64,000 bases of DNA from Pseudophaeomoniella oleicola (GCA_003868215.1 QWDQ01000015.1:62001-126000); one strand, 5' to 3'. Shown: positions 32,599-44,596, counted from the stretch's first letter. A program made the numbers and translations. Notes: generated from the sequence alone by a model not told the origin.

Positions 32599-33846
32599 AT
32601 GGCGCAAGCAGAGTCTTCAACTGCGGCACTCAAAGCAGCAACGAGCGGTACAAGTCCAGATTATGAATTGCCTTGGTACGATTAATTCCCCATCCCAAGG
32701 GGGATCTCTCTATGATGCTGTTGTTGTCATCGGTATCAATATGTCGTCAAGTTGACTGATATATGTTCCTTTTAGGGTCGAAAAGTACCGACCAGTATAT
32801 CTCAACGATGTCGTCGGAAATGAAGAGACAGTCGAGCGCTTGAAAATAATTGCACGAGATGGCAATATGCCCCATATGATTATCAGCGGGATGCCTGGCA
32901 TAGGAAAGACAACAAGTATCCTATGCCTTGCACGCCAACTGCTGGGGAACGCATACAAGGAGGGCGTGTTAGAGCTGAATGCTAGCGACGAAAGAGGTAC
33001 GCTGAGGACATCATAACTCTTCTGGCGAAGGATACTTATGTGTACCGCAGGTATCGATGTCGTACGGAACAGGATCAAAGGCTTTGCACAGAAGAAGGTC
33101 ACTTTACCCGCAGGCCGACACAAACTGGTTATCCTGGATGAAGCGGACAGCATGACAGCTGGCGCTCAGCAAGCTCTTCGGCGCACCATGGAAATATACT
33201 CCAATACGACCCGTTTCGCTTTTGCATGCAACCAGTCAAACAAAATTATAGAACCGTTACAATCTCGTTGTGCGATTCTGCGATATGCGAAACTCACAGA
33301 TGCTCAGGTCACGAAACGACTGCTGCAAATCATGGAAGCAGAGAAAGTCCAGTATTCCGACGACGGCTTGGCTGCATTGATATTCAGTGCAGAGGGAGAT
33401 ATGAGACAAGCGATCAATAACTTGCAGAGTACTTGGGCTGGGTTTGGTTTCGTTTCTGGAGATAATGTCTTCAAAGTTGTTGACAGTCCTCATCCGATCA
33501 AGGTACAAGCCATGGTCAAAGCTTGTTGGGAAGGGAGAATCGACAATGCACTTGATATTCTGAAAGAATTATGGTAGGCCAAGGAACGTGTATTTGTTCA
33601 TTTGTCTCTGACATGTCTCTTAGGGACCTCGGATACTCCTCCCACGATATCATCAGCACCATGTTTCGAGTGACGAAGACAACCAATACCCTCTCGGAAC
33701 ATTCTAAACTCGAATTCATCAAGGAGATTGGATTCACACATATGAGAATTCTTGAAGGTGTATCGACCTTCCTTCAGCTAAGCGGCTGCGTCGCTAAGCT
33801 ATGCAAAATCAACATGAAGCCGCAGCTTTTCGAGCCACCTGCTTAG
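32599..33846 (+). CDS. RFC4: Replication factor C small subunit (yeast Rfc4 / human RFC2 type)
   Basis: Four exons from ATG at 32599 ([17 protein letters not shown]) to the stop at 33846, about 350 aa. The protein opens at [19 protein letters not shown], the standard start of RFC small subunits. Walker A is [10 protein letters not shown], Walker B is [10 protein letters not shown], the sensor region reads [14 protein letters not shown], and the SRC motif of RFC subunits is present ([14 protein letters not shown]). It loads PCNA onto primed DNA as one of five subunits. The final exon ([20 protein letters not shown]) is the collar-domain helix pattern typical of the Rfc4/RFC2 branch, supporting this choice over Rfc2, Rfc3 or Rfc5. 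Confidence 0.92.
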
Positions 33847-34951
33847 AGTCGTCGATCATGGAGAAAAGCCATCGAGGCGTTGACGCTGAAAATAGTAAGA
33901 TATCATCACCAAGGTGGTGAGTTCGTGCTCAGACTCGAACCTGCATAATTCTGTTACCGGTGGCTATGTACCCCATAAGGAATGCATATGCAGGTGATGC
34001 AAGGACGTAGCCACCAGCCTTGAAGATTACGCGTCGAGCTGACAGGGGCCGAAGTTGCCCGGGCTGGCGAAAGGCGGATGCTATCGATATGCCGACGGCA
34101 AATCGATCGGTGGTCTGCCTACCGGGCTTTGGGCACTACCAGCTGTTCCTACAACAGCTCCAAGATCAACATGTACAGAGGACCAGACCTACTCACTGGT
34201 CTATGATGTCCGGCGAGGCCCAATTCAGAACATAGATTGACGACGATGTGTTTTAGGGGAACAGGATGTTCTGCCGATAGTATGGAATGAGAAGGCACCG
34301 AAAATCCTTCGTGATTCGGCATTTGCAGCACAACATTACAGTCAATCTACAAAGGTTCCGATATACTCTATTAGTTATGCTGCCTTGCCTGTGAATGTTT
34401 CATGGTCCTCCACCCAGCAAAGCCCCCAGGATGGTCGGACTGAAAGAGGAATAGCGGTAGATCCTGCGGTGCCAAGGCGTCCAATGATCTACAAGCAGTC
34501 GAGCGTTCATCTTCGGACTCCCATTTTCCCAACTTCACAATCATCGTTTATGGTATTGATCAGGTGGTATCACCGATGTCCGTCTTATTGTCCGCCCACA
34601 CGAACATACGTACACCCTCCACAATCCAAACGCCATTGCAGAACTATATGCACCTGTCAGAGGTAGGAGGTAATGCATGATGATGTCTTCTGTGCATTGC
34701 ATATAATGGAAATGAATTCTCCTTGTTCGTTCTCTCTTTTGTCCGAGCTCTTTGCGCTTGATTTCTCGAAATCATCTATCTGGCTTTCCGGTGTTAGAAT
34801 TCGGCTCGAGAGTAAACGTGATACTGAGGTACCTCGCCTGGTGCGACAAGTGAATCATTCCGGATAGAGTGCGAATACTCTCATATCCATACCTGTCAGA
34901 TTCATCTTCAACCTCGGACCACGATCAGTCGAACCAGCGGGAACAGACAAG
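33847..34951. other. Intergenic region, possible gene relic
   Basis: 1.1 kb. Fragments such as RYADGKSIGGLPTGLWALP (about 34080-34140) and LPIVWNEKAPKILRDSAF (about 34270-34325) look somewhat protein-like, but no model with clean start, introns and stop emerges and I recognise no family. This may be the decayed remains of a gene or chance. Confidence 0.35.
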
Positions 34952-36210
34952 ATGCATATTGCAGCTATACTCTCGTCGCCATTGCTTCTGTTCCTCGCCG
35001 CAGATCTCGTAACTCTCATATCCGCAAATGATGCGCCGGGATGTGCAGTAAGTTTATTCGCTCTTTCAGTCCGAGTTCCGCTGTTTGCCTACCTCTCTAT
35101 CCTCCGGATAGTGCCAATTGGCGATGACTAAGATCTATTCAATCATGGCTGACTTTCTCGACTTACCTTGTACAGTCCTCTTGTCTGGGCCCATCATACT
35201 GGAATACCGCAAATTGCACAAACAGCAATGGCTGGGTTTGTCTTTGCAGTTCGCCAGACTTGGACAACGTAAACGGCTGTATCTCTTCTAGTTGCACCAA
35301 CACGACGGACCAAGAAGGTAAGACTCCTTTTTCCCCTTTCTTACAGACCAGGTACCCTAGTAAGAAAGATCGAGCCACATGATAAACTAATCCGAGATTC
35401 TCCACTCCAGCTATCTATGCGGCGCTCGCCCAAATCTGTGCTGACACTGTTCCGTCTTCTTCACTCACTGCCCTGCCGTCTGCCGAAGCAACCTTCTCCG
35501 CCACTTCGGGGGGCAGCCTCCCGACCTCCTTCCATCACTCTCACACTGCCTGGCCCGCCTCGTACATCTCTTCTCTCTGCTCGTCCCTCTCTACTGCCCT
35601 CCCCTCCCCACCGACAAACTGGTCCCCGTATTCCAACTCTCCACATCCATGGGGCGGCTGGGGTGGCGACTCATGGACCACCTGGGGCCCGAGCGTCGCA
35701 TCCTGGATCGCCAGCGGAACCGTCGATTGCTCATCTTGGAGCTCATGGAAAAGCGATTGGAGCACCAAGACCGGGGTCTGGGGCTCCGGTCTCCCCGGTA
35801 TCGGCGGCTGGGGCCAAGCCATCAGCAGCTGTGACGGTGGATCAACGTTCGTCACCGCTACGACGACGACGCCTGCGAGCGTGACGGCCACACAGACCGG
35901 TCGTTCGACCATGACCCCGCTCTCGACCGTCACGCAGGTCGTTTACAGTTACAGCGTCATCACATCCACCGTTTCCGGCGGCGGTAGCACCGCAGTCACC
36001 ATCGGCCAAGCCGTCAGTCTGACCTCCACTCTCGGTGGAAGCAGCGCGAGCACAGGAACTTCTACCTCGTCGTCGTCGTCTTCCGGCTCAAGCAGTAGCA
36101 GCAGCAGCAGCAACGCAAGCAGTTCTTCCTCCAGCCTGATGTCCTCGATGTCTACCGTTGGAATGGGTGTCTCCCTCTTTACGATTCTGGTCGTCGGCCT
36201 CATGCTTTAA
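34952..36210 (+). CDS. CFEM-domain GPI-anchored protein
   Basis: Three exons starting at ATG 34952, rebuilt to about 360 aa. A signal peptide (IAAILSSPLLLFLAADLVTLISA) is followed by an eight-cysteine CFEM pattern spanning the two introns: GCASSC, NC, VCLC, NGCISSSC and AQIC. The middle is Ser/Trp/Gly-rich (several WGGWG and WSSW words), then a long Ser/Thr-rich stalk with a polyserine run near 36070-36150, ending in a hydrophobic GPI signal (GVSLFTILVVGLML). CFEM proteins act at the cell surface; some bind heme through an Asp three residues before the fourth cysteine. Here that position appears to be Gly (NGWVC), so heme binding is doubtful. Confidence 0.85.
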
Positions 36211-37778
36211 AAATCTATCACTAGCTATTCAGGGGGGTAGGTGGGGGGGGAAAGAAGGCGCTTGCGTACTGGTGGCCGGGATGTTTTTCGAGCAGAAACT
36301 TTTATTGATTCCAATGATTGATTAAATTGACCTGAGACCACCTACTTTCCATTCCCCTCCCCCCCTTTCTTTTGAGTCTGAAAAGCAATCACTATCTACC
36401 TACATAGGCACCCTCTTCTTATCTCCGTATCATGTAATGTACCATACCACCTCTCTTTGATAGTATATATATTCCCTCCTTCATCGTCGTCTCCGTCATC
36501 TCTATTACTTCCATGTATGCATATATTTCACTGTTGATTATTTGATCTTATATATACACATATATTATCTCTTCTGCGCTTTTTTTTTCTTTCTCGTTTA
36601 TCGTCCAGCATATCCCTATCCTCTATCCTCTTCCTCTATCTTAATACGCATCCCATCTACTCCGACTCTGTACATATCGAGACAATCATTGGAACAAAGG
36701 AACAAACAAACAATACCGTCTTATCTATAAAGCGTGGATGTCAAAAGGGAGAGGTAAGAAAAAGAGAGAAAAAGGGTGGGGGGGGGGAGGTATAGGGGGG
36801 TTACGGAAGTAGGTTACTAGATACGATAGGATAGGAAGGGATGGGATAGGTAGTCAATGGTGTTTAAGATGAAAGAGAGTGAGTGAGTGAAGGTATGACT
36901 AGGTAGAAAGTGTTATTTCGATGCTATTCATGGGTTCAGTACGTAGGTTGATAGAGGATATGATCTGGTGGCTTATTACAGATGAGGTTGTAATAGCACT
37001 GGGTTCGTAATGGAAGTTGTTCGTGTGACAGGTAGGCATGTTCCTTGAAATCTGTTTGAGATGAATTGGCAAAGCGGTTTGATGCGTTTTGTGCTGGCCT
37101 ACGGTGAGTATATGACGGATTCATCTCCCTGATCAGATACAGAAAATCGAAAGGTTGGACTGTTGAGTGGCACCCAACTTATACATTTCGAGGAGGTTTA
37201 ATGAATTCTTCCAACCACCACAATGCCTTGGAGCTCACACTAGCTCAGATCTGAACTCTTTGAGAACATTGGTCAAATGTTTGATTCGTTGGAATATCAT
37301 CTTTGGTATGGCAAGAACCATGATGAACCGAATGCCTTGACGTCGTTTCCGGATAATTCATACATCAGTATTAGATACGTCCACCTGAGCCAGAGAGAAC
37401 TAAGTTCCCAAGAAGCACGTGACGTCTTTGAATGATAACGATCCAGTCAGTGGAAGGTCACCATTTGAGACTTGGGCCGTCTTGAAATAGTGATGCGTTG
37501 TCACTTCAGCCAATTGTGCATAACTCTTTCAGGGCTCGTGAAGACCGTACTCTCAAGGCACATCTGCCGTGTGTTATAGCCAATTTCCTTCGCATCTCTC
37601 GACGTTTTACGAGCTTTCCAAAGGTAAACTTCATCGGCCACTGGAAGAGGACCTTCATAGCTGAGCCATGTGAGCATCATACCATGACCCACGTAGCTGA
37701 GTATGGGTGTAAGTCAGACGTGCCTCATATCGTTCCATGCGACGAGGCTTTGGTAAGAAAGCATGTGCGGTAACCCAT
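36211..37778. other. Intergenic region between convergent genes
   Basis: 1.57 kb with no supportable gene. Low-complexity features include C/T-rich stretches near 36350-36600 and a G run near 36777-36790. It holds the 3' ends of the CFEM gene and cyclin gene. Confidence 0.55.
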
Positions 37779-38978
37779 TCAACCCTTTTTCAGTTCACCG
37801 CCAAATACGTCAGAACCGCTCTTTTTAAGTTCTCCGCCGAAGATGCCTCCCTCTTTTTCCAATCGTTCACGCTCAAGCTTACGCTTCTTGAGAGCCTTCT
37901 CAGGGTCACTACTCTCAGCACCTTCACGCTTCTGAGCTCTATTGATCTCCACAAGATCGAGTTTCTCCGGATTTTGGCAGACCTTCAGTTTCCTTCCGAT
38001 TCTCTTGATTTCTTTCTCTTCTTCGGCGTCTTCCCCCGCAGACCTATATGACTCAAGTATTTCAATGCATGATTGCAGGACCGCCATAATTCTAGGACGG
38101 ATAACTTCTAGACCTGGGCCGACTGTTTTCACTTTCATATCAAGGTAGAATTTGGCAAGTGACTCGTCTGCCATCATAAAAGCTGCCAGCCATATCTGAG
38201 ATGGTGTGTAAAGAAAATATGCGTCTGTTAATTGGGCCGCTGTTTGTAACGTCTTACGTGCGTAATACTCAGCGTTATCAATACGTCTCTGCGGTTGAAT
38301 CTCTCGAGATGGTTGCTCCTTCATCAGTCTGGCGAAGTCAGCAGATGTACTGCTATCGGTGACCATCGATCTCAGCTCCATGACGCCACCATCAAGGCCC
38401 TTCATAGGATGTCGAACATCAAGAGTAAATCTTAGGCCTTGCATAAGGAGGAACTCTGGCGCCTTTATGTCATCTTCGGTCGTTTTAGGCAATTTGCTGA
38501 TGAAGCGCGACAAGCTGATGTGATAGTGATCTGTCTTGGTTGCGAGAAACAGCGCGCACATCATGATCTGTTTCGGGTGATATGTCATCGGTGAGTTCGT
38601 CAAGTAAAATCGCCTGAGAAACTGGATAGCAGTGGCCTAGGAAATTTATCATAAGTAAAGGTAAGAGGCTTGGGAAAGTAGGGGCCATACTCTAATATCG
38701 AAGGGTATCTGGGGTTCCATGATCTCTCCAATTTCAGTAATCTTTGTGCAACCCCATCTCACGAGCTTTAATTCCTCTTCGACGGAGAGACAGTCGATAT
38801 CGAGCTCGTCTGAGGCTCCATTTCGTCCCAATTTCTGTTCCCTCGAGCGCCTGATCGCAGCGCGGACCCGATCCGCCGCTACTGTATTGGTCTTTGCGCG
38901 AAGGGCGGCGAGAGCGGGTGGCGTATATGACCAGTAACGATACTGGGTTGAAGTACGGTATATGTCATCTTCCAGCAT
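37779..38978 (-). CDS. CCL1: Cyclin H homologue (TFIIH / CDK-activating kinase)
   Basis: Two exons from ATG at 38978 (MLEDDIYRTSTQYRYWSYTP), whose first residues are the hallmark start of fungal cyclin H. An intron near 38640-38690 separates it from the rest; total length about 380 aa. Cyclin-box helices are visible in EEELKLVRWGCTKITEIGEIM, ATAIQFLRRFYLTNSPMTYH and KQIMMCALFLATKTDHYHIS, with a second box around DAYFLYTPSQIWLAAFMMAD. The tail is charged and Lys/Glu-rich with a duplicated GGELKK word. With Cdk7/Kin28 and Mat1/Tfb3 it phosphorylates the RNA polymerase II tail and, in some species, other CDKs. The ATG used is downstream of a longer open frame whose extra residues are non-conserved. 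Confidence 0.9.
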
Positions 38979-39309
38979 TGTCACCTTGCAGCTTGCGTGT
39001 GACAGACACTCCTGTATCCGATATAGCAAGAATGATAGTGTTATATTCCTCTTGAGGTTCACGCGAAATATGTGGAGAAGACATTGTACTTACTGTACAG
39101 ATGTGGGGAACCGTCGATGCAGCGTCATTGGAGGGGCCACTCCATTCATCTGAGTTGTGAGGATAAAGATACGAATGGAATGGATATACTACAAACGCTC
39201 AAGATTCGATAATGTACAGTCCGTAGTCGTCTCAGTCCCATCAAATCTCCCAAAAGCACATCCCTGTTTGACGCCGCTGTCGGATGCGTTACCAACGATA
39301 TTCATTAAA
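38979..39309. other. Short gap between cyclin H and E2 genes
   Basis: About 330 bp between two same-strand genes; it must hold the E2 3' end and the cyclin promoter. Nothing else is seen. Confidence 0.5.
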
Positions 39310-40123
39310 TCATGTCTCGTGAAGTAGTTTCGCCATTATAGCATTCATAAACTCTGGTTCCAATTGGTACTGCTCTCCATCCATCCTGTGAATACCGATT
39401 TGGCGGAACGCCGAGACCACGTCCTGCACGCCGAAGCCCATAGCAGTGAATTGGTCAACCATCTCCTTGTTGTACCCGTCATATCTAAATCGATATTAGC
39501 AGATCCCAGAAAACGACCTCAATGAGTACTCACGCGGCAAGGGCATCTACATCGTTGCCACTTCCCCTCTCATTAGCTGCCGTTGTGCTTGCACTGCCGT
39601 CGTCATCGCTCTTAGGTGCTCCTGCATATCTCACGGCCCATTCTCGAGCCACTCGATTGAATTCTTTGGGGTATTTGATAAGCATAGTTGCCACTTCGGC
39701 ATCTTGAGGATCTTTCGGTTCAGGGGTACTAAGCAATGATTGCAAAGACAGCAAGGCTGACTTGATCGTAAGGACCGGGGACCAGGCTGTGCCCAATGTA
39801 TCAAGGCAGATTGCACCCTTGAAGGATCAGCAACCGACTGTTTGCAGATATAGGATAGAATCACTCACCGTTTGACTGCTGATGTTGGGATGCCAAACTT
39901 TCGTTGCAAACTTCATAACAGGCGGTCGGAATGGGTATTCATTCGGTATGTCTATGTTAACGACATAAGTACCACCCTCATATGGCGTTCCTGGCGGGCC
40001 CTCGAAGGATCCTCGTAACTTCGTCATGTCTCCTCCGACTGCCTCTGCTTTGACATGAGAATGTACATCTTTCTGTATCTCTGCCAATTCCTTGTTGATC
40101 CTGCGTGCCCTATTCGACGCCAT
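39310..40123 (-). CDS. UBC1: Ubiquitin-conjugating enzyme E2 with UBA domain (Ubc1 / E2-25K type)
   Basis: Three exons from ATG at 40123 (MASNRARRINKELAEIQKD) to a stop at 39310, about 235 aa. The UBC fold carries the PPGTPYEGGTYVVNIDIPNEYPF and HPN (KVWHPNISSQT) motifs and the catalytic cysteine in GAICLDTLGTAWSP at the start of exon 2. After a Ser/Asp/Ala-rich linker, exon 3 encodes a C-terminal UBA domain (NKEMVDQFTAMGFGVQDVVSAFRQ), which marks it as the Ubc1/UBE2K type. This class can extend Lys48-linked ubiquitin chains. It lies head-to-head with the proteasome subunit Rpt2, so both ends of the degradation route share a promoter region. Confidence 0.93.
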
Positions 40124-40789
40124 AATGTCGCAGCCACGCCGCCTTTTTGGTCGATCAACGTGCAACTACAGCGTAGGTCTTGTGGAGCGGAGCTGCGTAA
40201 TATCTGATATCGATACTCAATGAAATCACCGTTTGTCGAACGTATGATGATGTAGAAGGCGTTACAATTGAAGTAGTCGGACAAGGGTATACTCTGGTTA
40301 ATTGCAAGTTGTACAAGTTATGTGCCACAGCTGTAGAAGGCGCCAGAGCACAATGCGGCAACAAATATTGGCAGTAGTAATGATGATGCTGTTGTCGTGT
40401 GAAAGCTGGAATAATGGTGGACGTCAGACGGCTTTTACAGCGCTGCAATTCGATGAAGAGCTAGCAGACGATCCCAAGCAACATTTATCATGAAGTCGAA
40501 CAGAAAGTCCCCAAGGGGATGTTCAGAATCGAGTCTTCCTGGAAATTCGAGCATCGCTGACCAATCGGCGTTCGTGTCGGGAGTGTCTCCAAAAGGGAAG
40601 CTCCAAGCTTCAGGCAATCGTTCATTCATCATCATTGCCATCCGCCGGCCGCCAACACCAAAACAGATCCCTTCCATCAACATTATCCTCTTCATCTCAA
40701 CTCCCGATTATCTTACTATTCCGCTTTTAACGCATTCTCGCAAAGTGAGATCGTCTCCCTGATCTTGGGCCTGGGACGCATAGGTTACG
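40124..40789. promoter_or_regulatory. Bidirectional promoter, Ubc1 / Rpt2
   Basis: 666 bp between divergent starts. A CRE-like word (GACGTCA) lies at about 40420. No gene of its own is seen; small frames here are not protein-like. Confidence 0.5.
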
Positions 40790-42283
40790 ATGGTAGGTCG
40801 TGTTGCGCTTTCGTGGCCAAAGTCACTAACTGGTCATTCAGGGTAATCAACAATCCGGCCTTGGAGGTAACCCTCCCGGTGGTGATCAGAAGGACGAAAA
40901 AGACAAGAAGGTCGGTAACAGCTCAGGCATGATGTCTCAAACCAACTAATCATTCCTGTGTAGAAGGAGAAGCCTAAGTACGAACCACCACCACAACCCA
41001 CATCAAGGATCGGGCGCAAGAAGCGCAGGCAAGCTGGACCCAACGCAGCTGCGAAACTGCCTACAATATATCCAACAGCGAGATGTAAATTAAGGTATCT
41101 GAGAATGCAAAGAGTACACGATCACCTTCTATTGGAGGAGGAATTTGTTGAGAATCAGGAGAGACTTCGGAAAGCGAAAGCTGTCAACACAGCAGCTCCT
41201 TCAACGACAGCAGAAGGCGAGGCTCTTGACAGGAGCGCTGATGAAAGAGGCAGAGTCGATGATATGCGTGGTAGTCCCATGGGTGTTGGCAATCTTGAAG
41301 AGATCATCGATGATGATCATGCTATCGTTTCCAGCGCTACTGGACCGGAATACTACGTCTCAATCATGTCATTTGTCGATAAGGATCTATTGGAGCCAGG
41401 CTCTAGCATTCTCCTTCACCACAAGTCTGTCTCCGTCGTTGGTGTTCTTACAGACGATGCCGACCCTCTTGTTTCTGTTATGAAACTCGACAAAGCTCCT
41501 ACGGAATCATATGCAGACATTGGTGGTCTGGAAGCCCAGATACAAGAAGTGCGTGAAGCAGTCGAACTGCCTCTTCTCCATCCCGAACTATACGAAGAAA
41601 TGGGTATCAAACCTCCGAAAGGTGTCATCCTCTATGGCTCTCCTGGCACAGGTAAAACCCTGCTTGCCAAAGCTGTTGCCAATCAAACAAGCGCCACTTT
41701 CCTCCGTATTGTCGGTTCTGAACTGATTCAGAAGTACCTCGGTGATGGACCTCGTCTTGTTCGTCAAATGTTCCAAGTCGCAGCGGAACATGCTCCATCA
41801 ATCATTTTCATTGATGAGATCGACGCCATAGGCACCAAGCGTTATGAAAGCACCAGCGGAGGTGAACGAGAAATTCAACGTACAATGCTTGAACTTCTCA
41901 ACCAACTGGATGGCTTCGATGATCGCGGTGACATCAAAGTCATCATGGCGACCAATAAAATCGACACTCTTGACCCCGCCCTTATTCGTCCCGGTCGTAT
42001 CGATCGTAAGATTCTCTTTGAGAATCCCGATCAAAACACGAAGAAAAAGATTTTCACCCTTCACACATCTAAAATGAGTCTTGCTGAGGACGTTGACCTG
42101 GATGAGTTTATCAACCAAAAGGACGACTTATCCGGTGCTGATATCAAAGCAATCTGCAGTGAGGCAGGATTGATGGCGTTGCGGGAACGACGAATGAGGG
42201 TACAAATGCAGGATTTCAGAAGCGCGAGAGAGAGAGTCTTGAAGACAAAGAGTGAAGGTGAACCGGAAGGATTGTATCTGTAG
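40790..42283 (+). CDS. RPT2: 26S proteasome regulatory ATPase Rpt2
   Basis: The first coding exon is only the ATG (40790-40792), interrupted by a 49-nt intron with a CTAAC branch site. The next exon begins GGTAATCAACAATCC, giving the family-specific N-terminus [15 protein letters not shown], a likely N-myristoylation site. A second intron follows the Lys-rich segment. The conserved body shows Walker A ([12 protein letters not shown]), Walker B ([11 protein letters not shown]), the SRH arginine region ([20 protein letters not shown]) and the C-terminal LYL that docks into the 20S ring. Total length is about 435 aa. It is one of six base ATPases unfolding ubiquitinated substrates, and it sits divergent to Ubc1. 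Confidence 0.94.
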
Positions 42284-43318
42284 ATGGCATGGGATTGTTC
42301 AGTGGTTTCTGTGATAGAGCCGAACTGGTTGGTCGAAAAAGATATGCACGTTCTCGGGTTCATAGCCCCTGGCTTCCTCGTGGATATGTGGTACTTTAAT
42401 TGCGGACAGCACTCAAGGCATCCATCCAACATGTATCTACAGGGAGACAGCTACATTGCATTCTTTTTCTAGATCTGTAATATTACCTTACTTACATTTG
42501 AGAATTTCGCACATGAGGTCAATCCTACCGTGATGTACAGGCAGCGGCGATGCAAGTCATACAACTTCGAATCTCAATTACGACGACGTCGGAGACAGTC
42601 TTAGCTGAAAATGGCCCGGATTGACCTCCCAGAGGTAAGACTTCGAAGAACACGCTCACATTAACCAACCAACCCAACCTTTTGAGACGATCCTAAGTAT
42701 CTAAGCGATACCTAGCATGATACAATAATTTGATGTGGAATCATGACTCTCGAACTTTCAATGATGCCATTGAGCGACAACATGAAACATGACACCACCT
42801 AACCACCACCACCAGACCGGCAGGTTAACCAACAGGGGTAGGATTTGACATGCGTCACCTGTTCCGACACCAAACTGAGCATCAACAGCAATGCATCTCT
42901 TTTACGAAGTTGAATCCTTTCTGTCAAACACAGCCTGATAGACCCTCAACGGCGGCGGGGGGGTGGTGCTTCATGCCTCCCCCCAACGTTCCTGAGGGAT
43001 TCCTTATCCAACATTTGCGGTATGGACCATGGGTGTTTCCATACTCAATGTTGGATCGAGAGCAAAGAGGTCGAACCGGCATTCTTCTGTGTCAGAACAA
43101 TCAACCCTCGGGGACCATGACGCTTCAAGTATAAAAGTGCCGTGTGCTCCAGCAGTTCTCTTGTCGATCAGAAGTGTGTCTAGTCTTCACAGTAAAGTGC
43201 AATCTCGAGTCTACGAATTCGGCCTCTCACTCGGTCAGTCAGTCAGCACAGACTTCTTGTTCTAATAGAAACGAGAAAGTGCTAATCCCAAGCCACAGTC
43301 CACTACTTGACGTCAACC
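42284..43318. other. Intergenic region between Rpt2 and small secreted protein
   Basis: About 1.0 kb with no supportable gene. A short ATG frame at 42611 followed by a donor-like GTAAGA leads nowhere recognisable. An A/T-rich stretch precedes the small secreted gene. Confidence 0.5.
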
Positions 43319-43726
43319 ATGCATTGCCTCAAGAAATCCCTCTTCCTCGCCGCCATCCCCCTCCTCCTCAGCGGCCCCGCCCTGTGCCAATCCGCCTGCT
43401 ACACCATGACCGGCTCCATCATCGCGATCCCCATCGTCGGCCACGAAACGAACTGGCACTGGGACGGACCCAACGACTTCTCGGCCACGCTGCACGACGT
43501 CGGACCCGGGTCCGGCTTCGGCGAGACCTACACCCACGTCGTCGGCAAGAACACGTACGTCATCGATATCGCGAACAAGCAGCTCTCGGTCGAGTTCGCG
43601 GATGGGGCGAGCACGTTGACGGGGCCGTTGACGTATAGTCATCCGACGGGGTATTATTATGTGTGTGGGGGAACGGAGGGGTGCGGTGATGATATTCCTG
43701 TGGCGGAGGGGAATGGGTGTACATGA
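43319..43726 (+). CDS. Small secreted cysteine-containing protein
   Basis: An intron-free frame of 135 aa from ATG 43319. Residues 1-24 form a clear signal peptide (LKKSLFLAAIPLLLSGPALC). The mature part contains five or six cysteines (SACYTM, YVCGGTEGCGDD, NGCT), is rich in Gly, Thr and Tyr, and has no lysine-rich region, GPI signal or catalytic motif. GC content is visibly higher than in the surroundings. I do not recognise a family. Such proteins are often secreted surface-active or effector-type proteins in fungi, but nothing here shows the function. The more upstream start at 43307 is not an ATG and is ignored. Confidence 0.72.
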   Translation: MHCLKKSLFLAAIPLLLSGPALCQSACYTMTGSIIAIPIVGHETNWHWDGPNDFSATLHDVGPGSGFGETYTHVVGKNTYVIDIANKQLSVEFADGASTLTGPLTYSHPTGYYYVCGGTEGCGDDIPVAEGNGCT

Positions 43727-44596
43727 GGGAGGGTGTTTGATGATTGGGAGAGCAGAGTACGGGAGACCATGGGCTGACAGGTGCCTTTCCTTCTCCTTCG
43801 CTCTCTCCCTGTCTTCCTACCTTTTGACACCCATCATCATCAACCCCTTCAATGTACCTAGTATGTATCAATCCCAGACCAACCAAGCCTACATACCTAC
43901 ATAGCCAGACGCTAGCAATTCACAACATCACAATCCTCTAAACCATCCAATCCACTTCCCAGAGAAATCGAAACAAAAGGAACTACTAACTATGTAGGGA
44001 CGGACCTCTTCGAAAAAAATTTGATAAGGAACTCATCTTCTTTCCCTGCATACCTACTTATCTACCTACCTAAGTAGTCAAATCAGAAGAAGAGAATTCG
44101 ACATATGGACTAATTATTTATTGAAACGGGATTGGGACGTGTGAAATGTAGATATAGATGTGCATACCTGCATACCTACATGATGCCGTGCTTGCTTGAT
44201 AAACTATGGGGTGGTATATGTTGAAAAGGAATCTATAGATAGGGTGTAGTGGTGATGAGGAAGTAGACAGGCAAGTTTCGGGCGAAAGGGGGTTGGATGA
44301 ATCATGAGAAAGAAAATAGAGGGAGAAGGAGATAAATGTCAACGGTACGGTCTATAACAAATTCAGTCGACTCTATTTTGTGAGGTATTCTTTCTAATGA
44401 GGATTGGACTAGGCTTTCTGAAATCTTGTCAGAGTTGCCTGAGGACCTATACAGCTGAACCCAGGCTCGTGTACCGATACCAGGACCAGCTGCAACTCTG
44501 GATTGATCCTGTTTCCCCAAACAAAAGTCCGTCCTTTGCGAAAACCTCCAATGCATTTGCAGATCCCGAGATAAAAGGTTCAAGATGACAGATTAT
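43727..44596. other. Intergenic region between convergent genes
   Basis: About 870 bp, containing 3' ends of the small secreted gene and of Arb1 and several ACCTA/TACCT-type words. No gene is seen. Confidence 0.5.

Noticed and set aside
43144-43638. 164-codon plus-strand frame, Arg/His-rich
   Set aside because: Overlaps the small secreted protein in another frame; composition arises from its GC-rich codons and it has no signal peptide.
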